Shown here one piece after another: positions 42,571-53,167 of a stretch of DNA of 64,000 nt; position 1 is the first letter of the stretch; each line of letters begins with the position of its first letter. Source of the DNA: Buchnera aphidicola (Thelaxes californica) (GTDB lineage Bacteria > Pseudomonadota > Gammaproteobacteria > Enterobacterales > Enterobacteriaceae). Below the pieces are notes generated by a model. That model saw only the letters and a list, made by a program, of their open reading frames with translations. It had not been told where the DNA came from and did no database searches. Made by a program: the position numbers and the translations under genes. The DNA is taken from the NCBI RefSeq assembly GCF_005080825.1, contig NZ_CP034852.1, forward strand, positions 397,120-461,119, given 5' to 3'.

Positions 42571-43430
42571 TAAAAATTATAATTTTTTTGTAAAATTTTT
42601 TTAAAAACATAATTAATTAAATCATCAATGTGTATTAAACAATTAAACCACAATAAAAATGAATAAGCAGCTTGACTAATTAACATTCCTAAACCATCAC
42701 TACAATTTAATGCCCCTCTTTTTTTACACCAAACTAAAAAAGAAGTATCACAATTAAGATTGTAACATATATCATAAAAAACTGTATTTATAGAAAATAA
42801 ATTATAAGGAAAATATTCAAAAATTGGGTCAAATATACAAGAAGTAGTATTAATAATACAATCAAACAACAATTTTTTATCATCAAAATTATTTAAAATA
42901 CATAAATTTCCTAACATATTTAAATTTTTATATATTTCTTTTGTCTTTTTGATTGTACGATTATATACAAATACATTATGACCATCTTGTAATAAAACTG
43001 GAATAATGCCTTTTGCTGCTCCTCCAGCTCCTAAAATCAATATTTTTGATATTTTTTTTTTCTCTAAATAATTTAAACGTTTTAAATCATATAAAATTCC
43101 TACACCATCAGTATTATCACCAATAATAATATTATTTTTATTTTTTTTAAATGTATTAACAGAACCAGCAATAAACGCTCTATCAGTTAAATGATCTGAT
43201 AAAAAATAAGCTTTATTTTTAAAAGGTGCAGTAATATTCGCTCCTTTTGCATATTTATTTTGAAAAAAAATAGATATACATTTTTCAAAAGAATCAATTT
43301 CAATAAGTTTAGCATTGTAATCATAATGTATTCCACTATATTCAGAAAAAAAATTATGAATCAATGGAGATAAACTATGATTAATAGGATTACCAAAAAC
43401 AGAATACAATACATTTTTATTTATAATCAT
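42570..43430 (-). CDS. aroE: Shikimate dehydrogenase
   Basis: AroE reduces 3-dehydroshikimate with NADPH in the shikimate pathway to chorismate and aromatic amino acids. I start at the ATG at 43428-43430 (MIINKNVLYSVFGNP), giving 286 residues (E. coli 272). The open frame runs 20 codons further without homology. Motifs: NPINHSLSP, substrate Lys in GANITAPFK, DNTDGVG with the catalytic Asp, nucleotide site GAGGAAKG, and SDGLGMLISQAA. It lies upstream of tRNA-Glu on the same strand, as is usual in Buchnera. Confidence 0.95.
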   Translation of the reverse strand: MIINKNVLYSVFGNPINHSLSPLIHNFFSEYSGIHYDYNAKLIEIDSFEKCISIFFQNKYAKGANITAPFKNKAYFLSDHLTDRAFIAGSVNTFKKNKNNIIIGDNTDGVGILYDLKRLNYLEKKKISKILILGAGGAAKGIIPVLLQDGHNVFVYNRTIKKTKEIYKNLNMLGNLCILNNFDDKKLLFDCIINTTSCIFDPIFEYFPYNLFSINTVFYDICYNLNCDTSFLVWCKKRGALNCSDGLGMLISQAAYSFLLWFNCLIHIDDLINYVFKKILQKNYNF

Positions 43431-44246
43431 AATATACAATTTCTCTAGTAAAAAATTTGTAATAAAATGGTTTTTATCTATATCTAACATATATAGAAAA
43501 ATATGTTTTTAAAAAATTTCAAATTATATTGCCATGATTAAATAATGTTATTTGATTAATATAATATTTATTATTATCAAAATATAAAATATATTTTTAT
43601 ATAAACTTAATTTTATAAGTCAATATATACATAATCTTAAACTAAAATACTCATTTATATTACTTATCAGTCATAAAAAAATTAATACTTTTTTATCAAA
43701 AAAATTTAACATAATACCACTAAATCAATTTTTTTATTTTAATCACATTTTTTTAAAAATATAGAAATATATATTACTTAAAAAAAATACTAAAGACATA
43801 TAAAAAAATTATTTTTTCTTTTATTGTTTACAATAAATAAAAATTTAATATTAATAATTCATGATTAAAATAAAAAATTTTAAAATAAAAGTATCTGCTG
43901 TTCAAAAATTATGTAAATAATGTAATAATATATATAAAAGTTCATTGTTAAATTTGTTGAAAAATTAATATAATTTTGTATATTTAATTATTAAAAATCA
44001 TAAATATCAAAATAATTATTTTTGATATAACAAAATATATAAAAAATTAATTTTTTCACTTTTTTAAAAATATTTAATATGAAAATTATTAAATCTTCTT
44101 CATAATATATTGATATTTTATTAAAAACGTTTATAGTGTAATATTTTTATATATTAATTTAGTTTTTATATCTATCAATATAGATATGAAACAAGAAAAA
44201 TAATTTTTTTCAAATACTCTTATAAAATTTTTATTAAAGAAAAAAA
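43431..44246. other. Non-coding AT desert between aroE and def
   Basis: There are about 816 bases with no convincing open frame, RNA gene or motif. In E. coli, tsaC, yrdD, smg and dprA lie between aroE and def. I compared the minus strand by eye with the TsaC sequence I remember and found no matching segment, so any remnant is eroded beyond recognition. The stretch must contain the divergent promoters for aroE and def, but none stands out. Confidence 0.6.
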
Positions 44247-44756
44247 ATGACAGTATTAAAAATACTACAATATCCTAACAAAAAACTCAGAGAGAAAGCT
44301 CAATTAGTAACAGCACTTAATCAAAAAATTCAAACAATAATTAAAGATATGTTTGAAACGATGTATGAAAAAAATGGAATTGGACTTGCCGCAACTCAAG
44401 TAGGAATACCTCTTCAAATTATTATTATGATTGATATTGATCATGATGAAAAAAAAATAGTTTTAATTAATCCAATAATAATAAAAAAAAATGGAAACAT
44501 AAAAACTAGAGAAGGATGTTTATCTATTCCTCAAGAACGTGCGTTTGTAAATAGATTTCAAAATATTATTGTAAAAGGGTTAAATGAAAAAGGAGAAAAA
44601 AAAATTATAACAGCAAAAGGAACGCTCTCAGTATGTATACAACATGAGATAGATCATTTAAATGGTATTTTATTTATTGATAGATTATCTTTTCTAAAAA
44701 GACAAATTATCGAAAAAAAAATAAAAAAAAATAAAAAAAATGAAAATAATATTTAG
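44247..44756 (+). CDS. def: Peptide deformylase
   Basis: Def removes the formyl group from nascent proteins using a ferrous ion. It has 169 residues, the E. coli length. The three deformylase motifs are complete: GIGLAATQVG, EGCLSIP with the metal Cys, and HEIDHLNG with two metal His and the catalytic Glu. The C-terminal tail is a Lys/Asn-rich stretch that overlaps the start of fmt by 17 bases, so the two are translated from overlapping frames. Confidence 0.97.
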   Translation: MTVLKILQYPNKKLREKAQLVTALNQKIQTIIKDMFETMYEKNGIGLAATQVGIPLQIIIMIDIDHDEKKIVLINPIIIKKNGNIKTREGCLSIPQERAFVNRFQNIIVKGLNEKGEKKIITAKGTLSVCIQHEIDHLNGILFIDRLSFLKRQIIEKKIKKNKKNENNI

Positions 44757-45705
44757 AAATTATAAAAAAAAAATTTTTTTTGCAGGATCAGGAAAATTTG
44801 CAATGGTTCACTTAAAAAGTTTAATAAAACTTAAATATAATATTGTTGCTATTTTAACACAACCAAATAAACCCTCAGGAAGAGGACAAAAAATTCAATT
44901 GTCGGAAATACAACAAATCGCCAAAGAAAACAATATTATTATATTTACTGCTCAAAACATTTATGATATTGAACAAGAAAAAAAAATATTTCAAATATAT
45001 GCAGATATACTGGTAGTAGTGTCTTATGGAGTAATTTTACCTAATTTTTTCTTAAAAAAATTTTCTTTAGGAGCTATCAATGTTCACGCGTCATTATTAC
45101 CAAAATGGAGAGGACCAGCTCCTATACAATGGTCTATTTTATCTGGTGATAAAATAACAGGAGTCACAACAATATATATGGAAAAAACAGTAGATACAGG
45201 TCCTATTATTCATTCAATTTCTTGTCCAATTTTTAAAAAAGATAATTATATAGATATATTTAATAAATTATCATTAATAGGTATAGAATGTCTGAATATA
45301 ACTTTGCAAAAAATTATAAATAATACAGTAACATTAATTCCTCAAAATGAAAAAAAAGCTACTTATTCTAAAAAAATTTTTAAAAAAAATAGTTTAATTA
45401 ATTGGAATAATACAGCAAATTATATTGAAAAAATGACAAGAGCATTTAATCCTTGGCCAATACCATATTTTTTATATAAAAAAAAAAATATCAAGGTATG
45501 GAAAGTAAATATTATAAAAAAAAAATTAAAAAATACAAATAATGGTATAATTTACAAAATAAATCAAAATGGTTTACAAATTACTACATTGGAAAATATT
45601 CTACAAATAAAAAAATTACAAATACCAGGAAAAAAAATAGTAACATTTTTAGATTTTTTAAATGCTAATAAAAATTTTTTTGTAGAAGGAGATCACACTA
45701 ATTAA
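44740..45705 (+). CDS. fmt: Methionyl-tRNA formyltransferase
   Basis: Fmt formylates initiator Met-tRNA using 10-formyl-THF made by FolD. It has 321 residues (E. coli 315). Visible: FAGSGKFA near the N-terminus, TQPNKPSGRG, catalytic Asn and His in INVHASLLPKWRGPAPIQ, and the Asp in TVDTGPI. The C-terminal tRNA-binding domain has RAFNPWPIP and VWKVN. The start lies inside the end of def and lacks a clear ribosome binding site, which suggests translational coupling. Confidence 0.96.
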   Translation: MKIIFRNYKKKIFFAGSGKFAMVHLKSLIKLKYNIVAILTQPNKPSGRGQKIQLSEIQQIAKENNIIIFTAQNIYDIEQEKKIFQIYADILVVVSYGVILPNFFLKKFSLGAINVHASLLPKWRGPAPIQWSILSGDKITGVTTIYMEKTVDTGPIIHSISCPIFKKDNYIDIFNKLSLIGIECLNITLQKIINNTVTLIPQNEKKATYSKKIFKKNSLINWNNTANYIEKMTRAFNPWPIPYFLYKKKNIKVWKVNIIKKKLKNTNNGIIYKINQNGLQITTLENILQIKKLQIPGKKIVTFLDFLNANKNFFVEGDHTN

Positions 45706-45743
45706 AGTATATAATTTTAAAAATAGTAATTTTTTTTCAAAAT

Positions 45744-45803
45744 AAAACTGTAAAAATAATGAATAATATAAAAAAATTATTTATTATTTTTACAGTTTTT
45801 TTT
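45744..45803. terminator. Bidirectional terminator between fmt and rplQ
   Basis: A 23-bp stem with one G-T pair (45744-45766 with 45777-45799) has a 10-base loop, and eight T (45796-45803) lie at its end on the plus strand. On the minus strand the A residues at 45744-45747 give a shorter T run. Lying between two convergent units, it most likely ends both fmt and the long ribosomal protein transcript. It is the best terminator in the window. Confidence 0.75.
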
Positions 45804-45876
45804 GAAAAAAATAAATTTTAAAATTTTTTTTTAAAAAATTTTATGAACTCCATAACTACAAATTTATTTTCAAAAT

Positions 45877-46266
45877 CTATTTTTTTAAAATACCTGTACC
45901 ATTTTCTTTTTTTCTATCTACTAATTGAATATATGCTAAAATAGCGTTATCACCTTTTCGAAAACCACATTTTAAAATTCTTGTATATCCACCTAATCTA
46001 TGCAAAAAATAAGGACCAATATCTTTAAAAAGTTTATATACCATATTCTTATTTCTAATTCGAGAAAAAACAATACGACGATTAGCAACAGAATTACATT
46101 TAGATCGTGTAATTATTGGTTCAATAAATCTACGCAATTCTTTTGCTTTAGCTAACGTTGTTTTAATCATTTCATATTGAATTAAAGAACACATCATATT
46201 TCGCAACATCAATCGTACATGACTACTATTTCTATTAAATTTACGCCCTATTTTCCTATGACGCAT
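45877..46266 (-). CDS. rplQ: 50S ribosomal protein L17
   Basis: L17 is a large-subunit protein near the exit-tunnel face. It has 129 residues (E. coli 127). N-terminal [20 protein letters not shown] is typical, as are [12 protein letters not shown] and [10 protein letters not shown]. It is the last gene of the alpha operon, 35 bases after rpoA, and is followed by the bidirectional terminator. Confidence 0.98.
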   Translation of the reverse strand: MRHRKIGRKFNRNSSHVRLMLRNMMCSLIQYEMIKTTLAKAKELRRFIEPIITRSKCNSVANRRIVFSRIRNKNMVYKLFKDIGPYFLHRLGGYTRILKCGFRKGDNAILAYIQLVDRKKENGTGILKK

Positions 46267-46301
46267 ATTAAAATTCTCCTAAAAATATATTACCCATATT
46301 A

Positions 46302-47300
46302 TTATTTTACTCGATCTTGAAGATTTAATGGGGGCCAATTTTCAATTCTCATACCTAACGATAAATTCCTTGAAGACAACACATCTTTAATTTCAGTTAA
46401 AGATTTTTTACCTAAATTTGGTGTACGTAATAATTCTACTTCTGTTCTTTGTACTAAATCTCCAATATATTGAATCGATTCAGCTTTTAAACAATTAGCT
46501 GAACGTACAGTAAGTTCTAAATCATCAACTGGACGCAATAAAATAGGTTCAAATTCTGGTTTTTCTTCTTTTACTTCTGGAATAGGAACATTTCTTAAAT
46601 CAACAAAAGCAGTTAATTGTTCAGACAAAATAGTTGCAGCAATTCTAATAGCTTTTTCTGGATCAATAGTTCCATTAGTTTCCATTTCTAAAATTAGTTT
46701 ATCTAAATCAGTACGTTGTGCTACTCTAGCCGATTCAACAAGATAAGAAATTCTATTAATTGGACTATAACTAGCATCTAACAATAATCTTCCAATTGGT
46801 CTATCTGAAAGATCTAATTTATTCATTCTAGATACAGCAGAAACATAACCTCTACCTTTTTCCACTTTAATACGCATATTTATTGTAACTTCAGAAGAAG
46901 TTAAATGACAAATAATATGATTTAAATTCATAATTTCAACATCTGCATTATATTCAAAATCTGCAGCAGTAACTGTTGTAATACCAGATTTACATAATGT
47001 TAATATTGATTCGTTTTTTTTATGCATTTTTATAGACAAATTTTTTAAATTTAATAATATTTCAATAATATCTTCTCTAACACCTTCTTTAGAACTATAT
47101 TCATGTAATACACCATCAATTTCTACTTCCGTAATAGCAGAACCAGGAATAGAAGACAACAAAATACGTCTTAATGCATTACCAAGAGTATAACCAAAAC
47201 CTCTTTCTAAAGGTTCTAAAGTTACTTTAGCATGAAAAGGAGTAATTTGAATAATATCCACTAACCTAGGTTTTAAAAAACTTAAAGCAATTTCTGTCAT
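46302..47300 (-). CDS. rpoA: RNA polymerase alpha subunit
   Basis: RpoA dimerises to nucleate RNA polymerase assembly and contacts UP elements and activators through its C-terminal domain. It has 332 residues (E. coli 329). The N-terminal domain has [20 protein letters not shown] and [11 protein letters not shown]. The C-terminal domain keeps [19 protein letters not shown] and [13 protein letters not shown], including the DNA-contacting Arg and Lys positions. Its place between rpsD and rplQ is conserved. Confidence 0.98.
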   Translation of the reverse strand: MTEIALSFLKPRLVDIIQITPFHAKVTLEPLERGFGYTLGNALRRILLSSIPGSAITEVEIDGVLHEYSSKEGVREDIIEILLNLKNLSIKMHKKNESILTLCKSGITTVTAADFEYNADVEIMNLNHIICHLTSSEVTINMRIKVEKGRGYVSAVSRMNKLDLSDRPIGRLLLDASYSPINRISYLVESARVAQRTDLDKLILEMETNGTIDPEKAIRIAATILSEQLTAFVDLRNVPIPEVKEEKPEFEPILLRPVDDLELTVRSANCLKAESIQYIGDLVQRTEVELLRTPNLGKKSLTEIKDVLSSRNLSLGMRIENWPPLNLQDRVK

Positions 47301-47323
47301 TTCTTTATCTCTAAAAATATGTT

Positions 47324-47944
47324 TTATTTCGAATATAATTCGATAATTAAATGTTCATTAATTTCTGAAGAAAAATCAGAACGCTCCGGATTTCTTATTA
47401 CTACCCCTTCCATTTTTATTTTATTAATTTTCATCCATTCAACTTTTTCTCTTTGTTCTGATAATTCTAAAGATGCTTTAATACGATGTTGTCTTTTTGA
47501 ATTAATATGAATCGAAATACAATCTGTAACATTCACATTATAAGATGCTATATTCACTATTTTTTCATTGACCATAATAGATTTATGACTAATTAATTGT
47601 CTCGATTCTAAACGTGTACTACCAAATCCCATCCTATATACAACATTATCTAAACGATATTCTAAAAGACGTAATAAATTTTCTCCTGTATTTCCTTTAA
47701 TTCGAGCAGCTTTTTTATAATAATTATGAAATTGTTTTTCTAAAATACCATATAATCGACGAACTTTTTGTTTTTCACGTAATTGTAAACCATAATCTGA
47801 TAAACGTGTTTTACGAGCACCATGAAATCCTGGTAATTTATCTATTTTACATTTAGTATCAATAGATCTAAAACCAGACTTCAAAAATAAATCTGTTCCT
47901 TCTCGTCGACACAACTTTAATTTAGGTCCTAAATACTTTGCCAT
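47324..47944 (-). CDS. rpsD: 30S ribosomal protein S4
   Basis: S4 is a primary 16S rRNA binder and, in E. coli, the translational repressor of this operon. I start at the ATG at 47942-47944 ([11 protein letters not shown]), giving 206 residues as in E. coli; a longer open frame adds 7 residues. LRREG-like [22 protein letters not shown] and the S4 domain around [16 protein letters not shown] are present. Confidence 0.97.
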   Translation of the reverse strand: MAKYLGPKLKLCRREGTDLFLKSGFRSIDTKCKIDKLPGFHGARKTRLSDYGLQLREKQKVRRLYGILEKQFHNYYKKAARIKGNTGENLLRLLEYRLDNVVYRMGFGSTRLESRQLISHKSIMVNEKIVNIASYNVNVTDCISIHINSKRQHRIKASLELSEQREKVEWMKINKIKMEGVVIRNPERSDFSSEINEHLIIELYSK

Positions 47945-47987
47945 TTTAATATCTCTAATAAACAATTAAATAAAAAAATAATTTGTA

Positions 47988-48389
<402 letters not shown>

Positions 48390-48421
48390 TTATCCTATTA
48401 GTATTCTTTAACTAAAACGAA

Positions 48422-48778
48422 TTATTTTTTTAAAACCTTTCTAGGGCCTTTTCTTGTTCTTGCATTTGTTTTAGTTCTTTGTCCTCTAACTGGAAGACTT
48501 TTACGATGTCTTACACCCCTGTAACATCCTAAATCCATCAATCTTTTAATACTTAAAGTTTTTTGTCTTCTTAAATCTCCTTCAACAACCATTTTTGTAA
48601 TACATTCCCTTAAAGAATCAATTTGAATATCTGTTAATTGATTAATTTTAATACTTTCAGATATTCCTGATGATAAACAAATTTGTTTTGCTCTTGTTTT
48701 TCCAATTCCATATATATATCTTAAAGCAATACTCGTATGTTTATTATCAGGAATATTAATTCCTGCAATACGTGCCAT
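48422..48778 (-). CDS. rpsM: 30S ribosomal protein S13
   Basis: S13 forms intersubunit bridges in the 30S head. I start at the ATG at 48776-48778 ([14 protein letters not shown]), giving 118 residues as in E. coli; nine extra codons upstream lack homology. [35 protein letters not shown] and the basic tail are present. It is the first gene of the alpha group after rpmJ. Confidence 0.97.
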   Translation of the reverse strand: MARIAGINIPDNKHTSIALRYIYGIGKTRAKQICLSSGISESIKINQLTDIQIDSLRECITKMVVEGDLRRQKTLSIKRLMDLGCYRGVRHRKSLPVRGQRTKTNARTRKGPRKVLKK

Positions 48779-48833
48779 AATTTTATCCCTATAAATAAAA
48801 TACATAAAACTGTAATAAATTTAAATATAAACG

Positions 48834-48950
48834 TTAACCTTGTCTTTGTTTATGTTTTGGTTCATGAGTACAAATTACTCTTACGACATTTCTACGTTTC
48901 ACAATAATACAATTTCTACATAATTTTCTAATAGAAGTTTTTACTTTCAT
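48834..48950 (-). CDS. rpmJ: 50S ribosomal protein L36
   Basis: This 38-residue protein begins [20 protein letters not shown] and ends [12 protein letters not shown]. It carries the zinc ligands Cys, Cys, Cys, His of the zinc-binding L36 form. The ATG is at 48948-48950 and the TAA at 48834-48836, between secY and rpsM as in E. coli. It is short and easily missed. Confidence 0.97.
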   Translation of the reverse strand: MKVKTSIRKLCRNCIIVKRRNVVRVICTHEPKHKQRQG

Positions 48951-48968
48951 TTTTTTATACCATATTGT

Positions 48969-50297
48969 TTATATATTTTTACCAAAATATAAATTAGATT
49001 TTTTCATGATTGAAGCATATTGTGTAGACATAATTAAAGTTTGTACCTGAGAAATAAACTCGATAATAACCACTACAACAATTAATAATGAAGTACCACC
49101 AAAATAAAAAGGAACTTTTAATATTATTCTTAACATTTCTGGTAGTAAACAAATAAAAGTAATATACATTGAACCAATGCAAGTCAATTTTGACGTAATC
49201 ATATTAATTTTTTCTGCTGTTTTTACTCCAGGACGAATACCAGGGATAAATGCTCCAGATTTTTTTAAATTATTTGCTGTTTCCATCGGATTGAATAATA
49301 AATCTGTATAAAAAAAACAAAAAAAAACTATTGAAAAAACATATACAAATGTATATAAAGCATTACCAGGAAAAAAAAACTGAGAAACAATTACCAAATA
49401 TTTCCAATTTTTTATTCCATTAAAAAAAGAAATAAAAGTAGAAGGAAATAACATAATACTAGATGTAAATATTGCAGGCATAACTCCAGAAATATTAATT
49501 TTCATCGGTAAATAAGTTTCTTGAGCAGCATACAATTTTCGACCTTGATGTCTTCTAGGATATTGTACAAGAATTTTTCGTTGACTTTTTTCTATAAATA
49601 CAACCAAATAAATTATTGAAACAATTGATATACAAATGAGAAATAAAAAAAAATTATCTAATACACCTATTTTAATTGTATTAATAGTATTCATAACAGC
49701 ATTAGGTAAACCTGATACAATACCTGAAAAAATAATTAAAGATGTTCCATTTCCTATTCCCTTTTCAGTAATCATTTCACCTAACCACATTAAAAACATT
49801 GTACCAGCAGTTAAACTTAAAATAGAAGTGAAATAAAAATTAAAATCTACTTTAATAATTAATCCCTGTATCCCTGGAATATTGGGTAAACCAAAAGATA
49901 GACCAATAGATTGTAATAATGATAATAATAATGTTATATAACGAATATATTGATTAATTTTATTATTTCCAATTGATCCCATTTTTTTTAAATCAGAAAA
50001 ATAAGGATAAATAAAAGTCAATAATTGTACGATTATAGAAGCTGAAATATATGGCATAATTCCTAATGCAAAAATAGAAGCACGACTTAAAGCACCTCCA
50101 GAAAATACATTAAAAATTTCAATAATTGTTCCGGTTTTACTTTTTAATAATTGAGATAAAATTGCAGTGTTTATTCCTGGTATTGGAATAAATGATCCAA
50201 TTCTAAAAATTATTAATGCCCCAATTACAAAAAAAATTCTATTAATAAGTTCACTAAATTTACTTTTATTATTTTTTATATTTATTTTTTTTTTCAT
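48969..50297 (-). CDS. secY: Protein translocase subunit SecY
   Basis: SecY is the channel subunit of the SecYEG translocon. It has 442 residues (E. coli 443) with about ten membrane helices. FIPIPGINT near the N-terminus, GIMPYISASIIVQLL, the cytoplasmic loop YPRRHQGRKLYAAQETYLPMK (only its core YPRRHQG is needed), and IPGIRPGVKTAE match the family. It is the penultimate gene of the spc operon, 5 bases after rplO. Confidence 0.98.
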   Translation of the reverse strand: MKKKINIKNNKSKFSELINRIFFVIGALIIFRIGSFIPIPGINTAILSQLLKSKTGTIIEIFNVFSGGALSRASIFALGIMPYISASIIVQLLTFIYPYFSDLKKMGSIGNNKINQYIRYITLLLSLLQSIGLSFGLPNIPGIQGLIIKVDFNFYFTSILSLTAGTMFLMWLGEMITEKGIGNGTSLIIFSGIVSGLPNAVMNTINTIKIGVLDNFFLFLICISIVSIIYLVVFIEKSQRKILVQYPRRHQGRKLYAAQETYLPMKINISGVMPAIFTSSIMLFPSTFISFFNGIKNWKYLVIVSQFFFPGNALYTFVYVFSIVFFCFFYTDLLFNPMETANNLKKSGAFIPGIRPGVKTAEKINMITSKLTCIGSMYITFICLLPEMLRIILKVPFYFGGTSLLIVVVVIIEFISQVQTLIMSTQYASIMKKSNLYFGKNI

Positions 50298-50302
50298 TTG
50301 TT

Positions 50303-50755
50303 TTATTTTTTTATATGACTTATTTTTTTAACAATACCACCTGCTTGTTGAATATTAATTAATGCTCCTTTAGTTACTAATAATCCTTCTATAATTAAAG
50401 GAACATTAATTCTTCCACAACGAATAATTTTTACTGATTCTATGTTTTTATTAATTAAATTATGTTCTTTTAAAGTATTAATAGTAATCTTTATACCAGA
50501 AAATTTTTTTAAATCAGATAAACGCACTTCTGTTATATATTTCTTTTTTAAAGAAATAAAACCAAACTTTGGTAAACGACGGTATAATGGTGTTTGCCCC
50601 CCTTCAAAACCTCTACGAATATTGCATCCAGTTCTAGATTTTTGTCCTTTATGTCCTCTTCCTGCTGTTTTACCAAAACCACTTCCTATGCCTCTTCCAA
50701 CTCTTTTAGATTTTTTTTTAGATCTTTTATGTGGAGAAATATTATTTAAGTACAT
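50303..50755 (-). CDS. rplO: 50S ribosomal protein L15
   Basis: L15 stabilises the large subunit core. It has 150 residues (E. coli 144). The glycine-rich N-terminus RVGRGIGSGFGKTAGRGHKG and RRGFEGGQTPLYRRLPKFGF are conserved; the C-terminal half is more divergent but keeps VTKGA. It sits between rpmD and secY in the spc operon. Confidence 0.98.
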   Translation of the reverse strand: MYLNNISPHKRSKKKSKRVGRGIGSGFGKTAGRGHKGQKSRTGCNIRRGFEGGQTPLYRRLPKFGFISLKKKYITEVRLSDLKKFSGIKITINTLKEHNLINKNIESVKIIRCGRINVPLIIEGLLVTKGALINIQQAGGIVKKISHIKK

Positions 50756-50760
50756 AACAA

Positions 50761-50946
50761 TTATGTTACCTCTTCTACCGTTAACATATAAGAAATTTTA
50801 TTAATCATACCTAATATAGAAATATTTTTTTCTCTAATGACAGAATCACCTATATGGTGTAAACCTAATCCAGTTAAAGTTGCTCTATGTTTTTTAATAC
50901 AACCAATTGCACTTTTTTTTTGTGTTATTTTAATAAATGATATCAT
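50761..50946 (-). CDS. rpmD: 50S ribosomal protein L30
   Basis: This is a small 50S protein. I start at the ATG at 50944-50946 ([12 protein letters not shown]), giving 61 residues (E. coli 59). A GGAGTAA ribosome binding site overlaps the end of rpsE, whose stop lies 5 bases upstream. [11 protein letters not shown] and GMINKISYM match L30. A longer open frame of 77 codons extends into rpsE and is rejected. Confidence 0.95.
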   Translation of the reverse strand: MISFIKITQKKSAIGCIKKHRATLTGLGLHHIGDSVIREKNISILGMINKISYMLTVEEVT

Positions 50947-50950
50947 AATT

Positions 50951-51463
50951 TTACTCCAATATTTCCGACACTTTTTTATTTCTTTTTGCAGCAATCATAA
51001 ATGGAGATTTCATTTTTTCTAATCCATTGATAGTTGCTCTCACCACATTAATGGGATTAGTAGAACCATATGTTTTTGCTAAAACATTATGAATGCCAGC
51101 TACTTCTAATACTGCTCGCATAGCTCCCCCTGCAATAATTCCAGTACCTTCAGAAGCTGGTTTCATAAAAATATTGGAACTAGTATACGAACTTGTAACA
51201 GTATGTTGTAAAGTATTATTTTTTAATGGAATATTAATCATATTCCTTCTAGCTTTTTCCATAGCTTTTTGAATTGCAGATGGCACTTCTCTTGCTTTTC
51301 CATACCCATATCCAATTTTTCCTTTACCATTTCCAACTACTGTTAAAGCAGTAAAAGAAAAAATTCTACCCCCTTTTACTGTTTTAGATACACGGTTTAC
51401 TGCAATTAATTTTTCTTTTAAATCATTATTATTATTAACTGAAGTTTTATCAAACTTTGCCAT
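50951..51463 (-). CDS. rpsE: 30S ribosomal protein S5
   Basis: S5 contributes to decoding fidelity and mRNA unwinding. I start at the ATG at 51461-51463 (MAKFDKTSV), giving 170 residues (E. coli 167). [50 protein letters not shown] and [13 protein letters not shown] are nearly unchanged. Confidence 0.97.
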   Translation of the reverse strand: MAKFDKTSVNNNNDLKEKLIAVNRVSKTVKGGRIFSFTALTVVGNGKGKIGYGYGKAREVPSAIQKAMEKARRNMINIPLKNNTLQHTVTSSYTSSNIFMKPASEGTGIIAGGAMRAVLEVAGIHNVLAKTYGSTNPINVVRATINGLEKMKSPFMIAAKRNKKVSEILE

Positions 51464-51496
51464 TATTATATTTAACACCTTTTATTTAAAATTAAT

Positions 51497-51865
51497 TTAA
51501 AATATTAGTCCAGTTTTACGTGCAGCTTCTGCTAATTTTTTTACTCTTCCATGATATTTAAAACCAGATCTATCAAATGCAATTTTTTTTATACCTTTTT
51601 TTATTGCCCGTTCTGCAATTAAATTACCAATCATTTTTGCTGCTATTGTATTACCAGTATATTTTAAATTATTCTTAATAATTTTTTCTAAAGTTGATGC
51701 AGAAGTTAAAACTATATCTGAATTAGGAGCAATAATTTGAGCATAAATATGTTTAGAAGTACGATGTACCACTAACCTTACAATGTTTAAAGCTCTAATT
51801 TTAGATCTTAATTTAAGAGACCTACGTTTACGCATAATAATTTTTTTGTTTTTAATACGTTTCAT
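51497..51865 (-). CDS. rplR: 50S ribosomal protein L18
   Basis: L18 binds 5S rRNA in the central protuberance. It has 122 residues (E. coli 117). [36 protein letters not shown] and AARKTGLIF match. A TTG or ATG slightly inside could also serve as start; the N-terminal ten residues are not conserved. Confidence 0.96.
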   Translation of the reverse strand: MKRIKNKKIIMRKRRSLKLRSKIRALNIVRLVVHRTSKHIYAQIIAPNSDIVLTSASTLEKIIKNNLKYTGNTIAAKMIGNLIAERAIKKGIKKIAFDRSGFKYHGRVKKLAEAARKTGLIF

Positions 51866-51866
51866 A

Positions 51867-52403
51867 TTACTTCTTTTTTGCCTCTTTAATTCGAATAATT
51901 TCGTTTTCGTAACGAATTCCTTTACCTTTATAAGGTTCTGGTATTCTATATTTTCTCAAATTAGCAGCTACTTGACCAATTAAGCGTTTATCAATGCTTT
52001 TTAATACAATCTCATTTTGAGATGGAACTACAACAGATATTCCATTTGGAACAATATATTTAATTATATGTGAATAACCTAAAGATAAATGTAATACATT
52101 TTTTACAAGAGTAACTCTATAACCTACTCCTGATAATAACAATTTTTTTTGATATCCTTGAGTTACTCCTATAATCATAGAAAATAATAATGAACGTGTT
52201 GTTCCAGCTTGTGCCCATGCATTTGCTGTTTCTTGATGAACTGAAAAAATTAATTTATGATAATTAGTCAGAATTACTTTTACTAAATTATGTATATTAT
52301 ATTTTAATCTTCCCTTTGTTCCAGTAATTGTAATAAATTGTTTTTTTACAACAACATCAGTATTTACTGGTACTGTAATAGGAAGTTTAGCAATACGTGA
52401 CAT
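51867..52403 (-). CDS. rplF: 50S ribosomal protein L6
   Basis: L6 lies near the factor-binding site of the 50S. I start at the ATG at 52401-52403 ([12 protein letters not shown]), giving 178 residues (E. coli 177). [18 protein letters not shown], the [18 protein letters not shown] segment and KGIRYENE are diagnostic. Confidence 0.97.
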   Translation of the reverse strand: MSRIAKLPITVPVNTDVVVKKQFITITGTKGRLKYNIHNLVKVILTNYHKLIFSVHQETANAWAQAGTTRSLLFSMIIGVTQGYQKKLLLSGVGYRVTLVKNVLHLSLGYSHIIKYIVPNGISVVVPSQNEIVLKSIDKRLIGQVAANLRKYRIPEPYKGKGIRYENEIIRIKEAKKK

Positions 52404-52418
52404 TTTTTTCTCCAAATA

Positions 52419-52811
52419 TTATGAAACATAACAAAGTATTTCACCACCTATTCCTATTTTTCTTGCTTTTTGATCTGTCATTACTCCTTTAGAAGTTGAT
52501 ATAATAGAAATTCCTAATCCTTCTAAAATTTTAGGAATATTATTTTTTTTTCTATATATTCGAAGACCAGGAGTACTAACTCTTTGAATAAATTCTACTA
52601 CCGGTTTACCATGAAAATATTTTAAATATATTTCTAATATTTTAATTTTTTTTATTTTTACTTCAAAAGTATCAATATACCCTTCTTCTTTTAAAACATG
52701 AGATATAGATAATTTTAAATTAGATGAAGGCATAGAAACAGAAACTTTACTTGCTTTTTGAGCATTTCTAATTCTTGTTAACATATCAGCTATAGGATCT
52801 TGCATACTCAT
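52419..52811 (-). CDS. rpsH: 30S ribosomal protein S8
   Basis: S8 binds helix 21 of 16S rRNA and in E. coli represses the spc operon. It has 130 residues, the E. coli length. [46 protein letters not shown] and GGEILCYV are conserved. Confidence 0.98.
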   Translation of the reverse strand: MSMQDPIADMLTRIRNAQKASKVSVSMPSSNLKLSISHVLKEEGYIDTFEVKIKKIKILEIYLKYFHGKPVVEFIQRVSTPGLRIYRKKNNIPKILEGLGISIISTSKGVMTDQKARKIGIGGEILCYVS

Positions 52812-52852
52812 TTATTTTACATCCTTTTAAAAAATATAAATAAACAAAATTT

Positions 52853-53158
52853 TTACCAACTTGCTTTTTTTAAACCAGGTACTTCTCCTCTCATAGCAGC
52901 TTCTCTTAATTTTATTCTACTTAATCCAAACTTTCTTAAAAAAGCATGCGGTCGTCCTGTTTGTTTACATCTATTTCGTTGTCTTATTGGACAAGCGTCA
53001 CGTGGAAAACGTTGTAATTGTAACATAGCATTCCAACGTTTTATATCAGAAATTTTTGTATCTTTAATAATTGATTTTAATAATAATCGCTTTTTAAAAA
53101 ATTTTCTTGCTAATTTTACTCGTTTTACTTCTCTTGCAATCATGGATTGTTTAGCCAT
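52853..53158 (-). CDS. rpsN: 30S ribosomal protein S14
   Basis: S14 is in the 30S head. It has 101 residues (E. coli 101) and is the long form without zinc cysteines. [36 protein letters not shown] and [17 protein letters not shown] are present. Confidence 0.98.
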   Translation of the reverse strand: MAKQSMIAREVKRVKLARKFFKKRLLLKSIIKDTKISDIKRWNAMLQLQRFPRDACPIRQRNRCKQTGRPHAFLRKFGLSRIKLREAAMRGEVPGLKKASW

Positions 53159-53167
53159 AAAATAATC

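Noticed and set aside
43431-44246. Remnant of tsaC/yrdC between aroE and def
   Set aside because: Expected from E. coli gene order, but reading the minus strand showed no segment resembling TsaC.
50442-50804. Plus-strand frame of 120 codons opposite rplO
   Set aside because: It is a shadow of the conserved rplO coding strand with no homology; similar shadows opposite rplX/rplN, rpsN and rplW were rejected for the same reason.
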